From Flavobacterium sp. (GTDB lineage: Bacteria > Bacteroidota > Bacteroidia > Flavobacteriales > Flavobacteriaceae): 15,070 bases of DNA. Position numbers and translations under genes: made by a program. Numbering within the stretch: position 1 is the stretch's first letter; every line of letters begins with the position of its first letter. The notes under the pieces were generated by a model. The model had not been told where the DNA came from. It made no database searches and saw nothing but the letters and a program-made list of their open reading frames with translations. The stretch lies in the NCBI GenBank assembly GCA_004296145.1, contig SEBM01000027.1, positions 1 to 15,070 of the forward strand. Direction: 5' to 3'. Shown piece after piece: positions 6,378 to 12,478 of this stretch.

Positions 6378-7433
6378 ATGAAATTAAACATAGCCCTTTT
6401 AGCTGGTGACGGAATCGGACCAGAAGTAATAAATGAAGCTGTAAAAGTATCTGATGCTATTGCAAAAAAATTCAATCACGAAATCACTTGGAAACCAGCT
6501 TTAACTGGTGCTGCTGCAATTGATGCAGTTGGTGAACCTTACCCAGATTCAACACACGAAGTTTGTAAAAATGCTGATGCCGTTCTTTTTGGAGCGATTG
6601 GCCACCCTAAATACGATAACGATCCTTCTGCACCTGTAAGACCAGAACAAGGTTTGTTAAAAATGCGTAAAGCATTAGGTTTGTTCGCAAACGTAAGACC
6701 AACTTTTACATTCCCGTCATTATTAGATAAATCTCCATTAAAAAGAGAAAGAATCGAAGGAACTGATTTAGTTTTCTTAAGAGAACTTACTGGCGGAATT
6801 TATTTCGGAGAAAAAGGAAGAAAAGATAACGGAGACACTGCTTTTGACAACTGTGTTTATACAAGAGCTGAAGTACAGCGTTTGGCTAAAAAAGGATTCG
6901 AATTAGCAATGACAAGAAGCAAAAAATTATGCTGCGTTGACAAAGCTAACGTTTTAGAAACTTCACGTTTATGGAGAGAAACGGTTCAGGCAATGGAAAA
7001 AGATTATCCTGAAGTTGAAGTGAGCTACGAATTTGTTGATGCGGTTGCAATGCGTTTGGTACAATGGCCAAACTCTTACGATGTATTAATTACTGAAAAT
7101 TTATTTGGAGATATTTTAACAGACGAAGCTTCTGTAATTTCTGGTTCAATGGGATTAATGCCATCTGCCTCTATGGGAGCTGAAGTATCTTTGTTTGAAC
7201 CTATTCACGGTTCTTATCCACAAGCTACCGGATTAAACATCGCTAACCCAATGGCTACTATTTTATCTGCTGCTATGATGTTCGAAAACTTTGGATTGAT
7301 GGAAGAAGGAAAAGCAATGAGAGATGCGGTAAACAAGGCTTTAGAAGCTGGAATAGTTACTGAGGATTTAGCTGATGGAGGCAAAGCATACGGCACTAAA
7401 GAAGTTGGTGACTGGTTAGCTGCGAATGTATAA
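6378..7433 (+). CDS. leuB: 3-isopropylmalate dehydrogenase LeuB
   Basis: A 351-residue NAD-dependent beta-decarboxylating dehydrogenase that oxidises 3-isopropylmalate (or 3-methylmalate in the citramalate route) and releases CO2. Family segments in order are LLAGDGIGPEV near the N-terminus, RELTGGIYFGEKG, VDKANVLETSRLWRE (catalytic Lys), ENLFGDILTDEASVISGSMG (metal-binding Asp residues) and FEPIHGSYPQATGLNIANP (NAD site). Length is typical (about 350-360). It is last in the operon; a word-repeat element precedes its start, and another repeat plus a strong bidirectional terminator follows. The ATG at 6378 sits in an A-rich start region without a Shine-Dalgarno. Confidence 0.98.
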   Translation: MKLNIALLAGDGIGPEVINEAVKVSDAIAKKFNHEITWKPALTGAAAIDAVGEPYPDSTHEVCKNADAVLFGAIGHPKYDNDPSAPVRPEQGLLKMRKALGLFANVRPTFTFPSLLDKSPLKRERIEGTDLVFLRELTGGIYFGEKGRKDNGDTAFDNCVYTRAEVQRLAKKGFELAMTRSKKLCCVDKANVLETSRLWRETVQAMEKDYPEVEVSYEFVDAVAMRLVQWPNSYDVLITENLFGDILTDEASVISGSMGLMPSASMGAEVSLFEPIHGSYPQATGLNIANPMATILSAAMMFENFGLMEEGKAMRDAVNKALEAGIVTEDLADGGKAYGTKEVGDWLAANV

Positions 7434-7446
7434 TTAGTTAATTTTT

Positions 7447-7499
7447 GTTTCAGGTTTCAAGTTTCAGGTTTTTAGAACGTGAAACCTGAGACTTGAAAC
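7447..7499. repeat. Heptamer word-repeat palindrome (GTTTCAR)
   Basis: Three heptamers GTTTCAG, GTTTCAA, GTTTCAG (7447-7467) face three inverted heptamers (7479-7499, read on the minus strand as GTTTCAA, GTCTCAG, GTTTCAC). The best pairing is 7455-7471 with 7482-7498: 17 positions with a single T-G wobble and a 10-nt loop. It lies 13 nt after the leuB stop and 14 nt before the terminator stem. Confidence 0.85.
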
Positions 7500-7512
7500 A
7501 AATAAAACAAAA

Positions 7513-7542
7513 AAAAGGGATCAATGTAAATTGATCCCTTTT
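7513..7542. terminator. Bidirectional terminator between leuB and the RRM gene
   Basis: GGGATCAAT (7517-7525) pairs with ATTGATCCC (7530-7538) around a 4-nt loop, flanked by AAAA (7513-7516) and TTTT (7539-7542), giving a 13-bp stem. The flanking A-run and T-run make it work in either direction, matching the convergent genes leuB and the RNA-binding protein. Confidence 0.9.
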
Positions 7543-7561
7543 GTATATTTAGAAAAAAATA

Positions 7562-7909
7562 TTAATATCCTCCTCTACCACCACGGTCATTTCCACCACG
7601 GTTGTTTCCGTAACCTCCGCGGTCATTTCCACCACGGTTGTTATTGAAGCTTCTTCTTTCACCTTCAGGTTTTGGTTCAGATTTATTAACCACAATTGCA
7701 CGACCTTGAACAGTAGCTCCGTTCAATTCATCAATTGCTTTTTGAGCTTCAGCATCGTTTGGCATCTCAACAAAGCCAAAACCTTTGCTTCTTCCAGTAA
7801 ATTTATCTGTGATAATTTTAACTGAATCTACTGCTCCGTAAGCCTCGAAAGACTCTCTTAAATCTGCTTCCTCAATACTGAATGGAAGGCTTCCAACAAA
7901 AATGTTCAT
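7562..7909 (-). CDS. RRM RNA-binding protein with RGG-rich tail
   Basis: A 115-residue protein with a single RNA recognition motif (residues 1 to about 78): RNP2 is IFVGSL (3-8) and RNP1 is KGFGFVEM (42-49), with the aromatic residues that stack on RNA in place. After a charged linker (about 79-90) the tail is made of Arg/Gly/Asn/Asp, including the 12-residue unit NNRGGNDRGGYG followed by NNRGGNDRGGRG. The architecture matches bacterial glycine-rich RNA-binding proteins, which in cyanobacteria are cold-responsive; a role in RNA handling at low temperature is an inference. The gene is monocistronic, ending at a bidirectional terminator. The lipoprotein gene lies 132 nt upstream on the same strand. 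Confidence 0.95.
   Translation of the reverse strand: MNIFVGSLPFSIEEADLRESFEAYGAVDSVKIITDKFTGRSKGFGFVEMPNDAEAQKAIDELNGATVQGRAIVVNKSEPKPEGERRSFNNNRGGNDRGGYGNNRGGNDRGGRGGY
7584..7642. repeat. 36-bp period direct repeat in the RGG tail
   Basis: A 23-bp sequence occurs identically at 7584-7606 and 7620-7642, offset by 36 bp, exactly 12 codons. It encodes the duplicated NNRGGNDRGG block of the RNA-binding protein, so a recent in-frame duplication built the tail. Confidence 0.9.
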
Positions 7910-7933
7910 ATGTACTTATTTATAATAATCTCA

Positions 7934-7941
7934 CAAATGTA
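7934..7941 (-). promoter_or_regulatory. Candidate -7 promoter box for the RRM gene
   Basis: Read on the minus strand this is TACATTTG, a full match to TANNTTTG, placed 25 nt before the start codon. No convincing TTG -33 element lies at the right distance, so the call rests on the -7 box alone. Confidence 0.45.
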
Positions 7942-8041
7942 ATCTTATTTTTCTCTAATCTACTATATATTAGCTTATTTATGTTTTTATTTTGATTTTA
8001 AAAATCATATATCATTATAACGCATCAAAATAAAGAAAAAC

Positions 8042-8524
8042 TTAATATATAAGTATCGGAGCAATTGGCACTTTATAAAAAACACCTTCAGTAAAGTTCA
8101 TTTTTGGGCTTTCTGTATCACTTTCATCCATATTTACGGCAGTAAATTTGAATGTACCCGAAATTGTATTCGTTTCTTTGTTATACTCCGTAATTGTAAT
8201 CTGGCCATTTCCTTTATTTGTTCCCGTCGAAAATTCCTTTTCCTGTGCCGGCAAATCATTTGTATAAGATCCTGTCGAAATATCATCAGCTCCTAAAATA
8301 TAACTACCAACAGCGGTGGTTTTTGTTATTAAAGTTATTTTTTCGTATCCTAAAGAGCCCTCTAAAATCATATTCCCATTTCCGTCAACATAACCAGTGT
8401 AGTTTTGAGCTCTCCAAAAAACATTATCTTTTAAGGTTTGAAATGCCGGATTATTAAATTTTACATCGTCTGTGCAAGAGGCTAGTAACAAAATAAATGG
8501 CAATAAAAACATCCATCTTTTCAT
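8042..8524 (-). CDS. Small lipoprotein, probably DUF6252-like
   Basis: A 160-residue protein with a lipoprotein signal peptide: positive start MKR, hydrophobic segment 4-15, and lipobox LLASC with the lipidated Cys at residue 17. The next residues TDD suggest retention at or sorting to a membrane face, in the periplasm or on the surface. The mature part is beta-rich. Segments such as FWRAQNYTGYV, GNGQITITEYN, ISGTFKFTAVN and a terminal GVFYKVPI resemble flavobacterial lipoproteins that I associate with DUF6252; that assignment is from memory and unsure. The function is unknown. It lies upstream of, and divergent from, rpsP, with a candidate promoter box 30 nt before its start. Confidence 0.85.
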   Translation of the reverse strand: MKRWMFLLPFILLLASCTDDVKFNNPAFQTLKDNVFWRAQNYTGYVDGNGNMILEGSLGYEKITLITKTTAVGSYILGADDISTGSYTNDLPAQEKEFSTGTNKGNGQITITEYNKETNTISGTFKFTAVNMDESDTESPKMNFTEGVFYKVPIAPILIY

Positions 8525-8553
8525 AAATGTGGTATTTAAAACAAAAATTTAGG

Positions 8554-8561
8554 CAAAAGTA
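8554..8561 (-). promoter_or_regulatory. Candidate -7 promoter box for the lipoprotein gene
   Basis: On the minus strand this reads TACTTTTG, a full match to TANNTTTG, 30 nt upstream of the lipoprotein ATG. No clear -33 TTG lies at the expected distance. Confidence 0.45.
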
Positions 8562-8588
8562 TCATATTTAGGAGAAAAAAAAATGAAT

Positions 8589-8625
8589 CTTTTGGTTCCA
8601 AAAAAGATATTTTTAAGACCAAAAG
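8589..8625. repeat. 8-bp inverted repeat between divergent promoters
   Basis: CTTTTGGT (8589-8596) and ACCAAAAG (8618-8625) are exact reverse complements around 21 nt. It lies between the lipoprotein and rpsP promoters. It may be a weak hairpin or a protein-binding dyad, with no further support. Confidence 0.4.
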
Positions 8626-8649
8626 CCAACTTCTTCTTTTTAATATAAA

Positions 8650-8685
8650 TTTGAACGCACTATTCAGAAAAAAATTATATCTTTG
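8650..8685 (+). promoter_or_regulatory. Promoter of rpsP-rimM
   Basis: TTTG at 8650-8653 and TATCTTTG at 8678-8685 (full match to TANNTTTG) are separated by 24 nt, at the long end of the usual range. The predicted start near 8691 gives a leader of about 44 nt for rpsP. Confidence 0.75.
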
Positions 8686-8700
8686 CGCCCTTAATTAACA

Positions 8701-8715
8701 GAGGTCGAGTACCTC
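8701..8715 (+). other. Small hairpin in the rpsP leader
   Basis: GAGGT (8701-8705) pairs with ACCTC (8711-8715) around a 5-nt loop, about 10 nt into the predicted transcript and 19 nt before the rpsP ATG. It could be a 5-prime stabilising hairpin or a ribosomal-protein binding element. Its small size makes chance possible. Confidence 0.35.
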
Positions 8716-8734
8716 AAAATTTAATCATACGATT

Positions 8735-9295
8735 ATGTCAGTAAAAATTAGATTACAAAGACACGGTAAAAAAGGAAAACCTTTTTACTGGGTTGTAGCT
8801 GCAGATGCACGCTCAAAAAGAGATGGTAAATACTTAGAGAAAATCGGTACTTACAATCCAAACACAAATCCGGCAACTGTTGAATTAAACCTTGACAGTG
8901 CAGTTAAATGGTTACACAATGGTGCACAACCAACTGATACTGCAAGAGCTATCCTTTCTTACAAAGGTGCTTTATTGAAACACCACCTTGATGGAGGTAT
9001 TCGTAAAGGTGCTTTGACTCAAGAACAAGCTGATGCTAAATTAGCTGCTTGGTTAGAAGCTAAAGCTGGTAAAGTTGATGCTAAAAAAGAAGGTTTAACT
9101 AAAGCACAAGCTGATGTTAAAGCTAAAGCATTAAAAGCAGAACAAGAAGTTAACGCTAAACGTTTAGCTGCTGCAGCTCAGGCTGAAGCTGATGCTATCG
9201 CTGCTGCTTCTGCTACAGAAGAAGTTGCTGAAGTAGAAGAATCTACTGAAGAAGCTCCTGCTGCTGAAGAAAATAACGAAACAACTGAAGCATAA
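8735..9295 (+). CDS. rpsP: 30S ribosomal protein bS16
   Basis: Ribosomal small-subunit protein bS16, needed for 16S rRNA folding. The first about 80 residues are a clear S16 domain: VKIRLQRHGKKGKPFYWVV, then DGKYLEKIGTYNP, and PTDTARAILSYKGALLKHHL. The protein is 186 residues, against about 82 in E. coli; the extra roughly 100 residues are Ala/Lys-rich, probably helical (TQEQADAKLAAWLEAKAG and similar), and end in a strongly acidic Glu/Ala tail. Such extended S16 proteins are characteristic of Bacteroidota. It is the first gene of a two-gene unit with rimM, 15 nt apart. The usual downstream partners trmD and rplS are not in this window. Confidence 0.97.
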   Translation: MSVKIRLQRHGKKGKPFYWVVAADARSKRDGKYLEKIGTYNPNTNPATVELNLDSAVKWLHNGAQPTDTARAILSYKGALLKHHLDGGIRKGALTQEQADAKLAAWLEAKAGKVDAKKEGLTKAQADVKAKALKAEQEVNAKRLAAAAQAEADAIAAASATEEVAEVEESTEEAPAAEENNETTEA

Positions 9296-9310
9296 TTTTA
9301 GCTGGCGATA

Positions 9311-9835
9311 ATGCGTAAAGAAGAATGTTTTTATTTAGGTAAAATCGCTAAAAAATTTAGTTTCAAAGGTGAAGTTCTGGCTTATTTAGACACAGACGAA
9401 CCTGAGTTATACGAAAATCTGGAATCAGTGTTTGTTGAATGCAACAAACACCTGGTTCCTTTTTTTATTGAAACAAGTTCATTACACAAAAACGATTTTC
9501 TTAGAATCCGTTTTGAAGATGTAAATACCGAAGAAGATGCCGAAGCGCTTCTTGGAAATGGTATTTACCTTCCACTTTCTATGTTACCAAAACTTTCTGG
9601 TAACAAATTTTATTTTCACGAAGTTATTGGTTTCGAAATTGAAGATCAGCGTTTAGGTGTTTTCGGTAAAATCGCAGCCGTAAACGACACTACTGCACAA
9701 CCTCTTTTTGAAGTTTTAAATGGCGAAGTCGAAATGTTGATTCCAATGATTGACCAATTTTTGGTAAAAATCGACCGCGAAAATAAAAAAGTCATTATGA
9801 ACCTGCCGGAAGGATTGGTTGAGATGTACCTTTAA
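9311..9835 (+). CDS. rimM: Ribosome maturation factor RimM
   Basis: A 174-residue assembly factor for the head of the 30S subunit, which binds uS19 in known systems. The N-terminal RimM barrel begins GKIAKKFSFKGEV (residues about 10-22), where most homologues have FGIKGE. The C-terminal PRC-barrel runs from about residue 95 (KFYFHEVIGFEI) to VEMLIPMIDQFLVKI and the closing MNLPEGLVEMYL. Length is normal. It is translated from the rpsP transcript and coupled to bS16 production, a conserved pairing. Downstream lies a 249-nt gap filled with repeat words before trmN6. Confidence 0.96.
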   Translation: MRKEECFYLGKIAKKFSFKGEVLAYLDTDEPELYENLESVFVECNKHLVPFFIETSSLHKNDFLRIRFEDVNTEEDAEALLGNGIYLPLSMLPKLSGNKFYFHEVIGFEIEDQRLGVFGKIAAVNDTTAQPLFEVLNGEVEMLIPMIDQFLVKIDRENKKVIMNLPEGLVEMYL

Positions 9836-9838
9836 TTA

Positions 9839-9867
9839 AAATTCCAAATTTTTAAATTCCAAATTCT
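9839..9867 (+). repeat. Short AAATTCC word repeat after rimM
   Basis: AAATTCC (9839-9845), AAATTTTT (9846-9853), AAATTCC (9854-9860) and AAATTCT (9861-9867) run in tandem with one slip, starting 3 nt after the rimM stop. This is the same style of tandem A-rich heptamer as the array before leuD, with a different word. Confidence 0.7.
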
Positions 9868-9935
9868 AAAGCTGAATAGAAAATCTAGTTTCTAACTCAG
9901 GAAGATTTCTTGTTCTTTAATTATAATACATAAAT

Positions 9936-10035
9936 TTAACCGCAAAGAAAAAACAAAGATTACGCAAAGTTCGCAAAGCTTTGGCAATAAATCTTGGCGA
10001 ACTTTGCGTTTTTCCTTTGTGCTCTTTGCGGTTAA
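9936..10035. repeat. 100-nt palindromic element of CGCAAAG words
   Basis: The outer arms TTAACCGCAAAG (9936-9947) and CTTTGCGGTTAA (10024-10035) match over 12 bp. A middle pair ACAAAG/CTTTGT (9953-9958 with 10015-10020) and a perfect 13-bp inner pair ACGCAAAGTTCGC (9962-9974 with 9997-10009) continue the stem. The left arm repeats CGCAAAG or CAAAG four times. There is no coding potential. Transcribed, it would fold into one long hairpin after rimM. Confidence 0.9.
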
Positions 10036-10056
10036 TCTATTTTAATCTTATTTTTG
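10025..10056 (+). promoter_or_regulatory. Promoter of trmN6, partly built from the repeat element
   Basis: TATTTTTG (10049-10056) fully matches TANNTTTG. TTTG at 10025-10028, 20 nt upstream, supplies the -33 element and lies inside the right arm of the CGCAAAG palindrome. The predicted start, near 10062, gives a leader of about 22 nt. Confidence 0.65.
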
Positions 10057-10084
10057 CATCACAAAAATTTGGGATTACTACACT

Positions 10085-10792
10085 ATGTTTACATTCAAGC
10101 AATTCTCTATAAATCAAGACAAAACCGCAATGAAAGTCGGAACCGATGGCGTTTTACTAGGCTCTTGGGCTCCTGTAAATCATAATCCGTTTAGTGTTTT
10201 GGATATTGGTGCGGGGACGGGAATTATCGCTTTGATGTTAGCTCAGCGTTCTGGCGCAGAACAAATTGATGCTTTAGAAATTGATGAAGATGCTTATGAA
10301 CAGGCGGTAGAAAATTTTGAAAATTCACCTTGGGGTGATCGCTTATTTTGTTTTCATGCAGGTTTAGATGAATTTATTGAAGAGCCGGAAGACGAATATG
10401 ATCTGATTGTTTCGAATCCGCCATTTTATGCTGAAGATTATAAAACCGAAAATGAGCAGCGTGATTTAGCACGTTTTCAGGACGCTATGCCTTTTGAAGA
10501 ATTAGTAGAAGCTGCTGATTTATTACTTTCAGAAAACGGAATTTTTGCTCTAATACTTCCTTATAAAGAAGAAGAAAATTTTATCGCTTTGGCGAAAGAA
10601 TCAGAGTTGTATCCAATTAAGATTACGCACGTTAAAGGAACTTCGTCGTCTCCCATCAAACGCAGTTTACTTGCTTTTAGCAGAAATGAAACTTCGAAAA
10701 TCGAAATCGATGAATTAATTATCGAAATCGAAAGACACAATTATACACCTGAATATATCGAACTTACTAAGGATTTTTATTTGAAGATGTAA
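10085..10792 (+). CDS. trmN6: tRNA1(Val) (adenine(37)-N6)-methyltransferase TrmN6
   Basis: A 235-residue class I SAM-dependent methyltransferase that by family should methylate N6 of A37 in tRNA1(Val) (E. coli YfiC/TrmN6, about 245 residues). It begins with FKQFSINQDKTAMKVGTDG, the N-terminal signature of this family. The SAM-binding motif I is VLDIGAGTGIIALMLA (residues 38-53), an acidic residue at the end of strand 2 lies in ALEIDEDA, and the catalytic NPPF is at 111-114, as in N6-adenine methyltransferases. It has its own promoter after the palindromic repeat and ends 11 nt from the convergent EF-hand gene. The YfiC subfamily assignment is confident; the exact tRNA target is inferred. Confidence 0.92.
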   Translation: MFTFKQFSINQDKTAMKVGTDGVLLGSWAPVNHNPFSVLDIGAGTGIIALMLAQRSGAEQIDALEIDEDAYEQAVENFENSPWGDRLFCFHAGLDEFIEEPEDEYDLIVSNPPFYAEDYKTENEQRDLARFQDAMPFEELVEAADLLLSENGIFALILPYKEEENFIALAKESELYPIKITHVKGTSSSPIKRSLLAFSRNETSKIEIDELIIEIERHNYTPEYIELTKDFYLKM

Positions 10793-10803
10793 AATCAAAA
10801 CCT

Positions 10804-11148
10804 TTACCTCAGGAAAAGAACCCTTACTAATTCAACAACATTATCATTTGTCATTCCGTAGCGGTTGAATAATTTTATTGTAAAATAAATTAAAAAACCA
10901 AAAAAGCATGCTACCGGAATTAAGGTAATGGGAGCCAAATTCCTTCCAGAGTCATTTACAACTCTTTTAAATGCTATCTGTTGTTGTTTGGTCATTTCAT
11001 TTTTAGTAAAAAAACCATCATGGTTGAGATCAAATTTTGATAGTACTGTTTTGTGATGATATGTTTTATAAACTACAATTGAATTCAAAACCAAATAAGA
11101 AAGAACTGATGCAATTATAGCAAATTTTAAAGGCGTCAAATATTTCAC
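10804..11148 (-). CDS. Small two-helix membrane protein with an EF-hand
   Basis: A 114-residue protein not recognised as a named family. Hydrophobic segments at about 7-27 and 73-93 should span the inner membrane. The loop between them carries a canonical 12-residue EF-hand calcium loop at 40-51 (DLNHDGFFTKNE, with D1, N3, D5, G6, T9 and E12), followed by a polar helix (MTKQQQIAFKRVV). If both termini are cytoplasmic, the EF-hand faces the periplasm. It is the last gene of the exporter operon, 32 nt after hlyD on the same strand, so it may be a calcium-responsive accessory, immunity or unrelated protein. Function unknown; the reading frame is supported by composition and position. Confidence 0.8.
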   Translation of the reverse strand: MKYLTPLKFAIIASVLSYLVLNSIVVYKTYHHKTVLSKFDLNHDGFFTKNEMTKQQQIAFKRVVNDSGRNLAPITLIPVACFFGFLIYFTIKLFNRYGMTNDNVVELVRVLFLR

Positions 11149-11180
11149 TTTTATCTTTTAATAGAAACTTTAGTTTTAAT

Positions 11181-12476
11181 CTAAACCTGTTCAAAAATAC
11201 TCTTAAACTGATACAGGATTCTTTCGAGCAATCGCAAATCTTCGGTAACAATCTCGGCGCTTCCTTTCATTTCCTGTTGGAAAATAATTTGCTTTTTATA
11301 CGACGTCTGCAATCCGTTTGGTAATGCAACATCCAATAATAAATTTCCGTCTTTGTCCGGAACCAATGAAATATTGCGGATCTTACCATACAACACACCA
11401 AATTCCCTGTCCGGAAAGTTTGAAAGTCTTATATTTACCCTCTGTCCTACTTTTATCTTTCCTGAATTCAGTGCCGGAGCTTTTACTTTCCCAACAAATC
11501 CATTTCTGGAATCCGGAATAATGGAAAAAACATTATCACCTGAGTTTATCGTCTGGTTTTCTGTCCAAACCTGCAGAAAAGTAACCACCCCGCTAACCGA
11601 TGATTTTAAGGTATAATTCAGTTCCCAGTCCTTGATCACTTTTTTGAGCTGATAAAAAGATTGCGCCATGTTCCTGCCAAGATTTACCTCTTCTTTGGTA
11701 CTGTTTATGTGCGAACTCTGACTCGATTTTGTGTTATCTATAAGAGAGGACCTTAATTGCGAAATCGAAGACAAGAGATTCTTATAATTCTTCTGCGCCT
11801 GAAGGTAACTCAGTTTTTTGGTTTCCATCTCCTGGGTCGAAACAATTCCTTTGTTGAACAAGGTTTCAAAACGGGCCACTTCGTTTTTTTGTAGCTGCAA
11901 CTCACTCTCGTTAATTACTTTTTGCTGCTGAAGGATTTCCAAACGTTCTTTTATCTGGATATTTTCAGAACTTTGTGCCCTGCTCTCCACTTCATAGGGC
12001 TGTAGGTCTTCATTTAGTTTTTGTGCCTGATAGTCTTTTTGAAAAACAGCGTAAGCGCTTTCGATTTCACCTAATTGTGAGTTTTTTAATAATGAAAAAG
12101 GAAATTCCTTCTTGGGGTCATTTACATTATAACCCTCAACGATTCCCTTCAATAAAAAAACATCCTGATAATTGGCTGTATTTTCAATAATGGCAAGGGT
12201 GGTATTTTTTTGTATTATTGATTTATCCTTCACCAATATGGCTTCAATACGCCCTGATGTTTTAGAAACTATTTTCTCAGGCGGAATATTAGTAGTAATT
12301 ACAATTTCTGTATTGACCACGTCCGGATATTTTATAAACCAGGAAACAAAAAAAAGCATCACCAAAATCGTGAATATCAAAACGGTCCCCCAGCGTATCA
12401 TCCAGTGTGGTACTTTGGTGAGGATATCCTGAACTTCCTCGCTTCTTAACTCAAATGTCGTTGTATCTTCTGCCAT
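11181..12476 (-). CDS. HlyD-family membrane fusion protein of a peptide exporter
   Basis: A 431-residue periplasmic adaptor that would link the inner-membrane ABC exporter to an outer-membrane channel. A short cytoplasmic N-terminus is followed by one membrane helix at about 29-48. Next come a lipoyl-like half (VSKTSGRIEAILVKDKSII), a long coiled-coil hairpin at about 130-290 rich in Gln/Glu/Leu, and the return lipoyl half (LKSSVSGVVTFLQVWTENQT). Last is a beta-barrel region (GKIKVGQRVNIRLSNFP). Length fits bacteriocin-type HlyD proteins. It starts 2 nt after the ABC exporter stop, so the two are translationally linked. The TolC-like partner is not in the window. Confidence 0.93.
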   Translation of the reverse strand: MAEDTTTFELRSEEVQDILTKVPHWMIRWGTVLIFTILVMLFFVSWFIKYPDVVNTEIVITTNIPPEKIVSKTSGRIEAILVKDKSIIQKNTTLAIIENTANYQDVFLLKGIVEGYNVNDPKKEFPFSLLKNSQLGEIESAYAVFQKDYQAQKLNEDLQPYEVESRAQSSENIQIKERLEILQQQKVINESELQLQKNEVARFETLFNKGIVSTQEMETKKLSYLQAQKNYKNLLSSISQLRSSLIDNTKSSQSSHINSTKEEVNLGRNMAQSFYQLKKVIKDWELNYTLKSSVSGVVTFLQVWTENQTINSGDNVFSIIPDSRNGFVGKVKAPALNSGKIKVGQRVNIRLSNFPDREFGVLYGKIRNISLVPDKDGNLLLDVALPNGLQTSYKKQIIFQQEMKGSAEIVTEDLRLLERILYQFKSIFEQV

Positions 12477-12478
12477 GA

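Noticed and set aside
7214..7396. Minus-strand frame inside leuB
   Set aside because: Shadow of leuB in another frame; no independent features.
9936..10035. Palindromic element as an insertion sequence or MITE with target duplication
   Set aside because: No transposase, and no convincing flanking direct repeat, so a transposition origin cannot be claimed from this copy.
11066..11251. Cysteine-bearing minus-strand frame overlapping hlyD and the EF-hand gene
   Set aside because: It overlaps two well-supported genes in a different frame and resembles no peptide family.
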